Of a stretch of DNA of 64,000 bases, positions 1 through 8,942 are shown piece by piece (the stretch's first letter is position 1; each line of letters begins with the position of its first letter). This DNA comes from Gemmataceae bacterium (GTDB lineage Bacteria > Planctomycetota > Planctomycetia > Gemmatales > Gemmataceae): contig JAIEPT010000063.1 of the NCBI GenBank assembly GCA_019748295.1, positions 1 through 64,000 of the forward strand, written 5' to 3'. Below the pieces are notes generated by a model. It worked only from the letters and a program-made list of their open reading frames with translations. It ran no database searches and had not been told where the DNA came from. Made by a program: the position numbers and the translations under genes.

Positions 1-73
1 CCTCACTTCGCCGAATTGAAAATCCCTGGCGACGGCCTTGGCTAACCCGGACGTTATTTGTGAAACGGACCAC

Positions 74-400
74 TTAGTATCGCGGTATGTCAGGATCGAC
101 TTCGCAGGACCAGGCGTCGATGCCGCCGGAGAGGGATTTGACGTTTTCGTAGCCAAGCTTTTCGAGGTAGCTCGCGGCGGACAAGCTGCGGATGCCGTGG
201 TGGCAGTAGACGACGATAGTTTCTTCAGGCACGCGTCTGATTTCGCGGGCTCGGTTGGGCAAATCATTCAGCGGAATGTGCGTGCTGGCGGGGAGTTTCG
301 CCAGCTGGTTTTCCCAGGGCTGGCGCACGTCGACCAAACGGACTTTTTGCCCGTTTTCGAGATTGATAGCCAGTTCGCGCGCCGTGATTTGCTGGACCAT
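74..400 (-). CDS. Rhodanese-like domain protein (single domain)
   Basis: A 108-residue single-domain rhodanese, a cytosolic sulfurtransferase or persulfide-handling protein. The fold is readable: an N-terminal ITARELA helix, the VRLVDVRQPWE strand-loop typical of rhodanese domains, and the active-site loop VVYCHHGIRSLSAA with the catalytic Cys. The C-terminal GYENVKSLSGGIDAW is the usual rhodanese ending. I start at 400 (MVQQITARE) because the family begins there and a GGAGAG lies about 13 bases upstream; an in-frame ATG at 418 would add six residues. The next gene upstream on this strand is the charged protein ending at 507. The sulfur donor and acceptor cannot be read from sequence. Confidence 0.9.
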   Translation of the reverse strand: MVQQITARELAINLENGQKVRLVDVRQPWENQLAKLPASTHIPLNDLPNRAREIRRVPEETIVVYCHHGIRSLSAASYLEKLGYENVKSLSGGIDAWSCEVDPDIPRY

Positions 401-506
401 GGGAGGGAATCTCTCCATACGGCGGCGAAAATACGCCGCCGGCAAGACTTCGGACCCTGGGGCCGCCGGCCGGGAGAGAAGGCCGAGCGGCCGGCCTAAA
501 GCTCGC

Positions 507-977
507 TTACTTTTCTTTTGGTTCCTCGATCGGCTCCTTGACGGGCTGAACGAAGTGGGTGCTCTTCTTGTCCGCGGTCAGACGGGCCGCGTGAGCGTCC
601 GCTTCTTCCCGCTTGGGGTAGTCGTAGGTGGCGACCATCTGGCTCGAGTTGTTGAACACGCCCCAGATCACGCGCATGCGGACGATCTTGGCCGACTTGC
701 GAGGCTTCGCCTTCGGCTTGACTTCCTTGACGACCTTTTTCTTTTTCTTCTTGGGTTTTGGCTCGCCGTCTTCGTCTTCCTCTTCGTCCTCGTCGCCAGA
801 ACCCTCGGCTTCTTCGCCTTCCTCGGCCTCTTCATCGCCAGCTTCTTCTTCATCGCCTTCTTCATCATCTTCTTCTTCGTCGACTTCTTCTTCCGTCGTC
901 GTCTCGTCCTCCGGACGGCGCTCGGCAGCATCGAAATCGTTACGCAATTCCTTGCGGTTGAGAACGCGACGACCCAT
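507..977 (-). CDS. Charged low-complexity protein with conserved C-terminal domain, unknown function
   Basis: A 156-residue protein in three parts. Residues 1-25 are an ordinary basic/acidic head (MGRRVLNRKELRNDF). Residues about 26-72 are almost pure Glu/Asp, followed by a run of Lys (about 73-95). The last 60 residues look globular, with RMRVIWGVFNNSSQMVATYDYPKREEADAHAARL, followed by a tail rich in Pro, Glu and Lys. The start has a strong AAGGAG ribosome binding site about 9 bases upstream. The acid-then-basic layout suggests a flexible linker or nucleic-acid or chaperone-type interactions, but I do not recognise a characterised family. Plus-strand poly-Ser frames over this stretch are shadows of its GAA/GAG/AAG codons. 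Confidence 0.8.
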   Translation of the reverse strand: MGRRVLNRKELRNDFDAAERRPEDETTTEEEVDEEEDDEEGDEEEAGDEEAEEGEEAEGSGDEDEEEDEDGEPKPKKKKKKVVKEVKPKAKPRKSAKIVRMRVIWGVFNNSSQMVATYDYPKREEADAHAARLTADKKSTHFVQPVKEPIEEPKEK

Positions 978-1166
978 TTTTCCGGACTCCTTCGTGCAGA
1001 TTCGGCCTGTGTAATCCTAGAGTACCGGCCACGTAGGGGCGTTGCAAGGGGCATGCCCAAGGGCTACTCTAGACCCGCAACCGGTACGGCACGGACGAAA
1101 ACAGCGGACAACCACAGGTGCCGCAATTCGCGGACAGCCCATGCGATGCAAACCACGCGGTGAACG

Positions 1167-2504
1167 TTGACCGAGGCCACGCTGCCGAAACTGACGCTAA
1201 CGGGCTGCCTGCTCTTGGGCGCAATCGCCGCGCTCGCGCTGGTGCTTCGGCTGGGATACCTGCACCTGGCGACCGACCATTTTCGCGGAGCCGCGGAATT
1301 GGCGGTGCAGGGGACAGGCCCGCGCCTGCCGCTTTCGCACGCTCCGACGGATGCTGAAAACCTGATCGAGAACCTCGCCCAAGACGATGGCTGGTTCGGC
1401 GGGCTCGCCCCGCTTGCGACACACGAAGAGAAGTCGGCCCACATCGCGCCTTGCTATCCGTGGATCCGCAGCGTCCTTGTCCGCCTCGGTTTCTCCGGCG
1501 ATCGAAGCGTTCGCGCCGTGAATCTTGCTTGGGGCATCGGAGCCGTCGTTTTCCTGTTCCTCGCGGCGCGGCGATGGTACGACCTTCCCACTGCCGTCGC
1601 CGTCGGGTTGCTGGCTGCGATCTATCCGTTCTGGATCATTAACGTCGCGGAAAAGGCGGATGGCGGTCTCATCGTCTTTTGGTTTGCAGCCTCCGCATGG
1701 CTCGCGGTGCGGTCCGTGCAGACGGGGGAGCCAACCACCTGCCTCGCGTTCGGTCTCTCCATCGGGCTGACTGCCTTGACGCGAGCGGCGCTGTTGCCCT
1801 TTGCAGTCGTCGGCATGCTTTGGTTCTTGAGCCGCTGCCGCCATGTGAAATTCGGCTGGTTCGCGTCGCTGCTCGCATCGCTTGGTTTCTGCATCGCCAT
1901 CGGGCCATGGATGCTGCGTTGCTGGAAGGAATACGAAAAGGTTGTTCCGGTCGCGGATTCGGCTCTTCTGCACGTGTACATCGGCAACAACCCGTGGGCG
2001 AACGGCGGGCCGATGGACGAAGCGAAGCTCCGCTCGACGTTTTCCGCTGATCGACTTGAAGTGCTCCGTCGCGAAAAGAATCAGGCTCGGCGATACGCAA
2101 TGCTCGCCGACAACGTCGGCGAATTTTGGCGCGACGATCCGCGTGCGGCGTTGAGCCTGCGCTATGCCGCCTTTCAGCGATTTCTCTTTGGCGAGAAGTT
2201 CATCGACAACCGAAAACTCGTGGAGCGAGATGAGACGGCCCGCGCGTTGCCCGATTCGCTGGAACGGCGGGCCGAGTTCATTCTGCTGACGAGTTTGCTC
2301 TCCCTGTGGGCGTTGGGCCTGCTCGGGTGGGTTGCTTGCCGGGGGATGACGGGTTTCCTGACTGCCGCGCTGTTTGCGATTCCGCTGCCGTATGTGCTGA
2401 GCCATGCGGAGACGCTCTCAGGCCCGCGTTTGCCGTGGGACGCCGCGCTGATTGTGTTCGCGGGAGCGGCTCTTGCGAAGCTTTGGCCGGGCCGGCTCCG
2501 GTAG
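1167..2504 (+). CDS. Polytopic membrane protein, glycosyltransferase family 39-like
   Basis: A 445-residue integral membrane protein. A hydrophobic segment follows the start (LTGCLLLGAIAALALVL), then a long extracytoplasmic loop, then many membrane segments, for example AVVFLFLAARRWYDL, GLLAAIYPFWIINVAEK and FWFAASAWLAVRSV. The layout (first helix, polar loop, then helices, with a soluble loop near residues 265-350 containing HVYIGNNPWANGG) matches dolichyl-phosphate-mannose-type glycosyltransferases of planctomycetes. The predicted start is TTG at 1167 with no convincing ribosome binding site, so the start is uncertain by a few codons. It ends 8 bases before the lhr start, suggesting co-transcription. 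Glycosyltransferase function is inferred from architecture; donor and acceptor are unknown. Confidence 0.75.
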   Translation: MTEATLPKLTLTGCLLLGAIAALALVLRLGYLHLATDHFRGAAELAVQGTGPRLPLSHAPTDAENLIENLAQDDGWFGGLAPLATHEEKSAHIAPCYPWIRSVLVRLGFSGDRSVRAVNLAWGIGAVVFLFLAARRWYDLPTAVAVGLLAAIYPFWIINVAEKADGGLIVFWFAASAWLAVRSVQTGEPTTCLAFGLSIGLTALTRAALLPFAVVGMLWFLSRCRHVKFGWFASLLASLGFCIAIGPWMLRCWKEYEKVVPVADSALLHVYIGNNPWANGGPMDEAKLRSTFSADRLEVLRREKNQARRYAMLADNVGEFWRDDPRAALSLRYAAFQRFLFGEKFIDNRKLVERDETARALPDSLERRAEFILLTSLLSLWALGLLGWVACRGMTGFLTAALFAIPLPYVLSHAETLSGPRLPWDAALIVFAGAALAKLWPGRLR

Positions 2505-2512
2505 AATGCTGC

Positions 2513-5500
2513 ATGGATTCGCCTGATTCGCTGTCGTTGTTCCTGCCCCCCGTCGCCCACTGGTTTCGCGCCACGCTGGGCGAACCGACGGAAGTGCAAC
2601 GCCAGGGTTGGCCCGTCATCGCGGCTGGGCAGCATACGTTGCTGCTGGCGCCGACCGGATCGGGTAAGACGTTGGCCGCGTTTCTCGCCTGTCTGGATGC
2701 GCTGTGGCGCGAGCCGGAGTTGAAGCCCGGCGTCCGCATTCTCTACATCTCGCCGCTCAAGGCGCTCAATAACGACATCTACCGCAACCTGCAGGCGCCG
2801 CTCGAAGGCGTCATGCAATCGGCGGCCACGCTGGGCGTTTCGATCCCGCGCCTCGAGACGGCGGTTCGGACCGGGGATACGCCGATGACGGAGCGTCAAC
2901 GCCTTGCACGCAAGCCGCCGCAAATTCTGATCACGACGCCCGAGTCGCTCAATCTGCTGCTGACTTCCAAGGCAAGGGAAACGCTTCGCGGGGTCACACA
3001 TTGCATTGTGGACGAAATCCATGCCCTCTGCCCGAACAAACGTGGCGTGTTCTTGGCGTTGCTCTTGGAACGCTTGCAAGCGTTGGCCGAAAAGCCCTTC
3101 GTCCGCATCGGGCTTTCCGCGACGCAACGGCCCTTGGAAGAAGTGGCCCGCTATCTCGGCGGGGCCGTGTGGGAGGGGAACACGGGAACGCCTCGGCCGG
3201 TGTCGATCGTCGATGCGGGTTTACGCAAGAATCTCGATTTGAAAATCCTCAGTCCCATCGAAGCTTTCGGACCTTTACCCGAGCAAACCATCTGGCCATC
3301 GATCGATCGCCTTTTGGCCCGCGAGATTCGCGAGCATCGCTCAACCATCGTTTTCGCCAACAACCGCCGCGCCGCCGAACGGCTGACGGCCCGCCTCAAC
3401 GAGCAACTGGCCTTAGGCCCCGACGGCGAGGAAGTCGTTGCCACGGATGCGGAACCGATTCAGGTGCGTGCCCATCACGGCAGCGTTTCGCTTGAAATGC
3501 GACAGCAGACGGAGCAAGCGCTGAAGGAGGGCCGGCTCCGCGCCGTCGTCGCCACCGCATCGCTCGAACTTGGCATCGACATGGGAGCGGTCGAACTCGT
3601 CTGCCAGGTCGAATCGCCCGGCAACGTTGCACGCGGCTTGCAGCGAGTCGGACGGGCAGGGCACCTCGTCGGCCAGCAGAGCAAAGGACGCTTAATCCCG
3701 AAGACGCTTCCCGATCTCGTCAATCAAGCGGTGCTGGCTCGCGAAATGATGGCGGGGCGCGTCGAGCAGATGCAAGTGCCGCGCAACTGCCTCGACGTGC
3801 TCGCCCAGCAAGTCGTCGCCATGACGGCGATGGATGCCTGGAAGGTGGAGGATTGCTACCGCTTGGTTCGTCAAGCATATCCCTACGCCGATCTGAGTCC
3901 CGCCGCATTCGATGCGGTGCTGGAAATGGTTTCGGGCCGTTACCGCCTAGCGGCTTCCGCATCGAGCGATGAACGCACTGCGGAGCCGAAGGTGCAGATG
4001 CGAGCCATGCAGCCGCGGATTTCATGGGACCGCGTGCATCAGAAGTTGCATGCGTTGCCGGGAAGCCAAAAGCTCGCGGTCGCCCATGGCGGGACGATTC
4101 CCGATATGGGCCACTATGCGGTCGTCACGCGCGGCGGCAGTCGCATCGGCGAACTCGATGAAGAGTTCGTCTTCGAACGACGTATCGGCGATGCCTTTCT
4201 GTTGGGAACCAGCGCCTGGCGAATCGACCGCATCGACGTCGATCGCGTCGTCGTCTTCCCGGCCGAAGGGGCTCCCGCGATGGCTCCGTTTTGGCATGGC
4301 GAGCAAACGGGCCGCACCTTTGATCTGGGCCTCGCTCAGGGCCAATTTCTCCGCGAACTGCAAGAACGATTGGGGCAGCCCGATTGCATGGACTGGCTGC
4401 AACGCGAGTTCTTCCTCGATCGCCCCGCTGCTCGAAATCTGCGTGACTTCGCGCAGCGACATCTCATTCGCACCGGCGCCTTGCCGACGGATCGCTGCTT
4501 CCAGATCGAAGCCTCGCGCGATCCGCTCGGCGATTGGCAGGTTCTGCTCCTCACGCCGCTCGGCTCGCGCTTGCATCTCACGCTCCGTTTCGCTTTCGAG
4601 GCGCTGCTCCGCAAACGGCTCGGATACCGGCCGCAGTGCCTGCATCACGACGACGGCGTCCTCATCCGTCTGACGGAAAGCGACGAACCGATCATCGATT
4701 TGTTCGAAGGGTTGACTCCTGAAAACCTCGAATCGCTCGTCTTGGAAGAACTCGCCGACAGCGCGCTCTTCGCGTTACGCTTCCGCCAAAACGCGGCTCG
4801 TGCGCTGCTCATGCCGAAAACTGGGACCGGTCAGCGCGCCCCGCTTTGGCTGCAGCGTCTCCGCGGCCGCGATCTGCTGCAAGCCGCTCGGCGGTTCCCC
4901 GACTTTCCGATTCTCGCTGAGACATTTCGCGAGTGTCTCGAAGATCATCTCGATGTCCCGCGCGTTCGCGTCATGCTGGAGGAACTGAAGGCAGGCAAGA
5001 TCGACGTGCGTGCGGCCCGCGTTGCTTCGCCATCGCCTTTCGGCGCCAGCCTGCTGTTCTCCTTTCAGATGGCGTACATGTACGCCTACGACCGCACCGA
5101 TGCCGAAACGGCGCAAGGGGGCCGCGGGCTCGATGCGAGTTTGCTTGATGAACTCGTCGGCGGTTCGCGCGTGCAACTCGATCCGCAGGCGGTCGCTCAA
5201 TTCGATCGCCGACTGCGAAACGTCGGCATGCCGCCGCGATCGACTGCGGAAATGGCCGAATGGCTGCGGAAGTTCGGCGATCTCTCGGCCAGCGACCTCG
5301 AAGGCCCAATGACGGGTTACTTGGAGGAACTGGAAGCCGATGGCCGAGCGATTCGTCTCGAACTGCCCGCGGTTCGCGAAGGGATGCGGTGGGTGCTGAA
5401 GGAAGAGGAAGCGGATTATCGCATCACCTTCCTTGGCGATGCCGCCGCGCCGGACGAGAAGCGGCGGGCGGGAGCAACGATCCTTCTGCGCTATCTCGAA

Positions 5501-6964
5501 ACGCATGCGTTGGTCGGCCTCGACGACGTTCTCGGACGTTACCCGTTCGACCGCACCTGGGCGAAACAACAGTTGCAAGGTTGGACCCGCAGCGGCCGTT
5601 TGATGACGGCGCCTCCTGCCGCGGAAAATGGCGAATCGCCCCGCTTCGCGACGCCGATCAGCATCCGCGGCATGACGCAGGGCACCTTGGCGCTGCGTCG
5701 CCGCGAGGTCGTTGCCTGTCCCGATCGGCAATTCGTCGATTTCGTGCTCCGCTGGCAGAAGCTGCATCCGGAGAAGAACGTTCGCGGGCAGGACGGGCTT
5801 TTGCAGGTCCTGGGTTCGCTGGAAGGGACGACGGCGCCCGCATCGCTTTGGGAAAGCGTGATCCTGCCGCATCGGGTAAACGACTATCAGCCGCGTTGGG
5901 TGGATGAACTGCTCGCCGGCGGCGAATGGCTCTGGCATGGCAGCGGCGGCGATCATGGGCCAGGCGATGTCGGCTTCTTGCGGCGCGAATCGATCGCCGA
6001 CCTGCCTCCGCCGCGAATTGCCGACGACATCCCCCGGCCCGATTCGCTTGACGCGGTGCATGATGCGCTAGAACGCCGCGGAGCGCAATTCGTCACGGAT
6101 CTTGCCGCCAATCTCGACGCACCGCCCACCGCGGTTCGAGCGGCGCTGTGGGGACTCGTTCGCCTGTCGCTTGCGACCAACGATCATTTCGACGTCGTGC
6201 GGCGCGGAGAGTCGGCCGTCGAGGCTGAACCCGCATCCCGCGTCGGCCTTCGCGCGATGCGCCGGCCGACGAGTCGAATGCGGGCGCCGTCCCGGCCGGA
6301 AGGGCGGTGGTCGCTTATTCCGTGGGCGAGGCCGGACATGGAGGCGCAGGCGCTCGCGGCCGCTCATATGCTTCTGGATCGCTACGGCGTCGCGTGTCGG
6401 GAATTGGCGTTGCTCGACTCGCGCATGCCCCCCTGGAAAATCCTGTACGAAGTGCTGAGTCGGCTCGAACTGAGCGACGAGGTTCGCCGCGGCTATTTCG
6501 TGGAAGGCTTGAGCGGAGCGCAGTTCGCGTTGCCGGAGGCGAGCCGGATGTTGCAGGAATTGGCTTCGCCTTCGCAAGCCGCCGCCCCGCCGGTGTTGGT
6601 CCACAGCCTCGATCCCGCCAACCTGTTCGGCAGCGGGGCCCCGTATCCGCTCCCCGACGAACGCCAATTTCTTCGCCGCGCCGGCAATTGGCTGATTCTG
6701 CAAGCCGGCCAGCCGATCCTCACGGTCGAACAGCATGGCAAGCGCATCGCCTCATTGCCCGGCGTTCGCCCGGAGCAATTGGCCGCCGCGGTCAAGCTGT
6801 TGCCGCGATTGCTGGATCGCACGGGAGGCGACCTGCGGGCGAAGCTGATGGTCGAGGAATGGAACGGCGTCCCCGTTGGAACCACCGAAGGACGCGAACT
6901 GCTGGAGTCCGCGGGTTTCGTCCGCGACTACCAGGCGATGACCCTGTACGCCGTGTGGCGTTGA
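2513..6964 (+). CDS. lhr: Lhr-family ATP-dependent DNA helicase (large helicase-related protein)
   Basis: A 1483-residue superfamily 2 helicase close to the full length of bacterial Lhr (about 1500), so it is the long Lhr form with the C-terminal extension. Lhr proteins are 3'-5' DNA/RNA helicases linked to repair. Motif I is LLLAPTGSGKTLAAF near residue 45, Ia is YISPLKALNND, II is the DExH box DEIHAL near 166, III is GLSAT, and VI is LQRVGRAGHLVGQQSKG near 376. The winged-helix/Lhr-core region follows (ISWDRVHQKLHALPGSQKL, then GDAFLLGTSAWRID). I start at ATG 2513 (MDSPDSLSLFLPP) and reject the 69 upstream codons because they overlap the preceding gene in another frame. The ribosome binding site is weak and the gap to the upstream stop is 8 bases. 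Confidence 0.93.
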   Translation: MDSPDSLSLFLPPVAHWFRATLGEPTEVQRQGWPVIAAGQHTLLLAPTGSGKTLAAFLACLDALWREPELKPGVRILYISPLKALNNDIYRNLQAPLEGVMQSAATLGVSIPRLETAVRTGDTPMTERQRLARKPPQILITTPESLNLLLTSKARETLRGVTHCIVDEIHALCPNKRGVFLALLLERLQALAEKPFVRIGLSATQRPLEEVARYLGGAVWEGNTGTPRPVSIVDAGLRKNLDLKILSPIEAFGPLPEQTIWPSIDRLLAREIREHRSTIVFANNRRAAERLTARLNEQLALGPDGEEVVATDAEPIQVRAHHGSVSLEMRQQTEQALKEGRLRAVVATASLELGIDMGAVELVCQVESPGNVARGLQRVGRAGHLVGQQSKGRLIPKTLPDLVNQAVLAREMMAGRVEQMQVPRNCLDVLAQQVVAMTAMDAWKVEDCYRLVRQAYPYADLSPAAFDAVLEMVSGRYRLAASASSDERTAEPKVQMRAMQPRISWDRVHQKLHALPGSQKLAVAHGGTIPDMGHYAVVTRGGSRIGELDEEFVFERRIGDAFLLGTSAWRIDRIDVDRVVVFPAEGAPAMAPFWHGEQTGRTFDLGLAQGQFLRELQERLGQPDCMDWLQREFFLDRPAARNLRDFAQRHLIRTGALPTDRCFQIEASRDPLGDWQVLLLTPLGSRLHLTLRFAFEALLRKRLGYRPQCLHHDDGVLIRLTESDEPIIDLFEGLTPENLESLVLEELADSALFALRFRQNAARALLMPKTGTGQRAPLWLQRLRGRDLLQAARRFPDFPILAETFRECLEDHLDVPRVRVMLEELKAGKIDVRAARVASPSPFGASLLFSFQMAYMYAYDRTDAETAQGGRGLDASLLDELVGGSRVQLDPQAVAQFDRRLRNVGMPPRSTAEMAEWLRKFGDLSASDLEGPMTGYLEELEADGRAIRLELPAVREGMRWVLKEEEADYRITFLGDAAAPDEKRRAGATILLRYLETHALVGLDDVLGRYPFDRTWAKQQLQGWTRSGRLMTAPPAAENGESPRFATPISIRGMTQGTLALRRREVVACPDRQFVDFVLRWQKLHPEKNVRGQDGLLQVLGSLEGTTAPASLWESVILPHRVNDYQPRWVDELLAGGEWLWHGSGGDHGPGDVGFLRRESIADLPPPRIADDIPRPDSLDAVHDALERRGAQFVTDLAANLDAPPTAVRAALWGLVRLSLATNDHFDVVRRGESAVEAEPASRVGLRAMRRPTSRMRAPSRPEGRWSLIPWARPDMEAQALAAAHMLLDRYGVACRELALLDSRMPPWKILYEVLSRLELSDEVRRGYFVEGLSGAQFALPEASRMLQELASPSQAAAPPVLVHSLDPANLFGSGAPYPLPDERQFLRRAGNWLILQAGQPILTVEQHGKRIASLPGVRPEQLAAAVKLLPRLLDRTGGDLRAKLMVEEWNGVPVGTTEGRELLESAGFVRDYQAMTLYAVWR

Positions 6965-6976
6965 ACGGAGAACGAG

Positions 6977-7360
6977 ATGGAACTGATTCATCGCTCGACG
7001 GGAAACGCCGGAGAGGCGCTCGGCCCCTATCTCATCGAAACGATCCTGCAACCCAGCGAAGAGGGCCGCGGCACCGCGTATCGCGTCCGCATCGAACCGC
7101 ACTCGACGACCAGCGTCAGTTACCACAAGATTGCCGAGGAGTTCTACTTCGTCGTCAGCGGCAACGGCATCGCCATCCTCGATGGCAAACCGCACCCGCT
7201 GAAACCCGGCGACTTCCTCCGCCTCCCGCCCGGAACGACGCACGGCTTCATCACCGAAGACGAACCGCTCGACATGCTCGACATCCACATCCCAGGCTGC
7301 CGGCCGGACCACGACGTCTACTTCGTCGGCGAAACGCCGGAAGGATTCGTCAGCAAATGA
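6977..7360 (+). CDS. Small single-domain cupin protein
   Basis: A 127-residue one-domain cupin. Cupin motif 1 is seen as the region around RVRIEPHSTTSVSYHKIAEEFYFVVSGNG, with His and Glu metal ligands. Motif 2 follows as LKPGDFLRLPPGTTHGFITEDEPLDML, with the PPGTTH His. It is probably a metal-binding enzyme or sugar-binding protein in the cytosol. The start is 12 bases after the lhr stop, with GGAGAACGAG as ribosome binding site, so it is probably co-transcribed with lhr, although no functional link is obvious. Substrate unknown. Confidence 0.88.
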   Translation: MELIHRSTGNAGEALGPYLIETILQPSEEGRGTAYRVRIEPHSTTSVSYHKIAEEFYFVVSGNGIAILDGKPHPLKPGDFLRLPPGTTHGFITEDEPLDMLDIHIPGCRPDHDVYFVGETPEGFVSK

Positions 7361-7525
7361 AACATGCCCGTCTGCATGAGCGAAAGGGAAATCGTGGAGA
7401 CAGCGAAGATTCCCTCTCTTCCGCAGGGATCAAGTGAGGCCCTGCGATTGACCGCGGGGGAGAGGGCGGCCGAAGGCCGGGTGAGGGGTGCTTCGGGAGA
7501 CGTGGCCTTATGCGGGTCCGGCGGT

Positions 7526-7717
7526 CCGGTGGTGTCGCTGCGCTCAACCACCGGCTGCCTTATGTGACCCCTACAGGGGTCGATCTCCGCGAGGGTTGGG
7601 CTCATCTTCTGTGATCAAATCGCCACAACGTCAGGAAGACGGATTGAAGCCTGCGGAGATCGACCCCGTTAGGGGTCACATAAGGTAACCGGTGGTTGAG
7701 CGTAGCGACACCACCGG
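7526..7717. repeat. Large intergenic inverted repeat, 65-bp arms
   Basis: Left arm 7526-7590 and right arm 7653-7717 are both 65 bases and pair with only 5 mismatches by eye, around a 62-base spacer. Each arm starts with CCGGTGGTGTCGC and ends with the complement of GCGGAGATCGACCCC. It lies in the 429-bp gap between two convergent genes (cupin + and HAD -), where I see no coding sequence. It could act as a bidirectional terminator or be a MITE-like element; no T-run follows the arms. Confidence 0.85.
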
Positions 7718-7789
7718 GCCTGATCGCGCTCCCCCGCGGTGACTGTCCGCTACGGGCGATCGTGATCCTTGCGGGGGAGAGAGGAGGGT

Positions 7790-8476
7790 TCACTGCCTCC
7801 CGCAAGAGTCCAGCAGTTCACGAACGGTGTCCACATTGACATGGGTAAGGCATTCCACGACCAAATCGGCTCCGCCGGCTTCCAAGCGTTCGCGTGAATG
7901 ATGGCCGACGAACGTGACGCCAATCGCCTTCATGCCGGCCGATTTCGCGGCCTGGATGCCTACGGGGGCATCCTCGAAAACGACGCAGCGGCTCGGTTCG
8001 ACGCCCAATCGCTGAGCGCCGAGCAGGAACACCAAGGGGTCGGGTTTGCCGCGAGCCACGTCTTCCATGGCGATGACGGCGCCGAGATAGGGACGCAGGC
8101 ACGACTGATCGAGGATCATCTCGACATTTTCTCGCGGCGCGCTGGAGCCGATCGCTTGCTTGAAACCCGCTTCATGCAGCGAACGCACCAAGTCCAGCAC
8201 GCCCGGCAATGGTTCCAGGCCGCGGGCGGCGTCTTTCCGGTAATACGCTTCCTTGCGTTCGCCGAGCGCGTCGATCTCTTTCGCGGTGTAATGGTCGCCG
8301 AAGACGCGTGGGATGATCTCGGGATTACGCCAGCCGAAGGTGTTGGCGAAATCCTCGCGGCTATAGATCTTGCCGATCTCGGCGGCGAGCATGTTCCACG
8401 CGCGAAAGTGTTGCTCCGCCGTGTCCACGAGCGTGCCGTCCACATCCCAAAGCACCGCGAACTCCGACGCCTTCAT
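7790..8476 (-). CDS. HAD-superfamily hydrolase, beta-phosphoglucomutase-like
   Basis: A 228-residue haloacid-dehalogenase-fold enzyme with a C1 helical cap. HAD motif I is LWDVDGTLVDTAEQHF (the DxD nucleophile and acid/base Asp pair), motif II is the Ser in AIGSSAPRENV, motif III is the Lys in MEDVARGKPDPLVFLL, and motif IV is VVFEDAPVGIQAAKSAGM. The GKPDP and EDAPxGIxAA strings are typical of beta-phosphoglucomutase and related sugar-phosphate phosphatases. The start at 8476 is supported by GGAGAG about 9 bases upstream; the longer open frame runs back through the palindrome at 8517-8732 and is rejected. Whether it is a mutase or a phosphatase cannot be decided here. Confidence 0.9.
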   Translation of the reverse strand: MKASEFAVLWDVDGTLVDTAEQHFRAWNMLAAEIGKIYSREDFANTFGWRNPEIIPRVFGDHYTAKEIDALGERKEAYYRKDAARGLEPLPGVLDLVRSLHEAGFKQAIGSSAPRENVEMILDQSCLRPYLGAVIAMEDVARGKPDPLVFLLGAQRLGVEPSRCVVFEDAPVGIQAAKSAGMKAIGVTFVGHHSRERLEAGGADLVVECLTHVNVDTVRELLDSCGRQ

Positions 8477-8516
8477 CTGATTTCTCTCCTGATTTTGGAG
8501 CAGCCATTCTATGTCG

Positions 8517-8732
8517 AACCCACTGAAGACGTGCCATGCTTGGGCGGATCCCCGGCAGGGGCCGTGGACGTCTCCGCTTTCACCGCCCAAGCATGCCCCC
8601 AGACCGGACGCCGGAACCTTGAGCATGCAGGGGCGACGTGTTCGGTCTGTGGGCATGCTTAGGCGGTGAAAGCGGAAGCTGCCATGACCCCTGCCAGGGA
8701 CCCGCCTAAGCATGGCACGTCTTCTGTGGGTT
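8517..8732. repeat. Nested inverted repeat with 93-bp arms
   Basis: Arms 8517-8609 and 8640-8732 are both 93 bases, about 85-88% complementary by eye, around a 30-base spacer. Each arm is itself a hairpin: the left arm contains GCCATGCTTGGGCGG and, about 35 bases on, CCGCCCAAGCATGCC. The structure is therefore a palindrome made of two palindromes. It lies between divergent genes (HAD - and spermidine-synthase fusion +), so it is not a simple terminator. Confidence 0.88.
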
Positions 8733-8942
8733 CCCGAAAGCAAACGGATTGCGTTGATACCGGCGGAATATCGTTTTCCTGCGACTAGATTCCCTAGGGT
8801 CGCGGCAGACTGGCCGTTCCTTCCGAAACCTTGGGCGGTTAGTTGCTTTCGCGTTGCGGCGTCTGTAACATGCCTTTTCTTCGGGAACGCCCTCCTCGCC
8901 TGGCGGCGGGTGCGGCGTTTTGTCGGCTTTCCGGCGAATGGA

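Noticed and set aside
628-1014. Poly-Ser plus-strand frame
   Set aside because: It is the reverse complement of the Glu/Lys-rich gene at 507-977; the Ser run comes from the complement of GAA/GAG codons.
1197-2405. 402-aa minus-strand open frame
   Set aside because: Antisense to the GT39-like membrane protein gene; Arg/Gln-rich shadow without a family.
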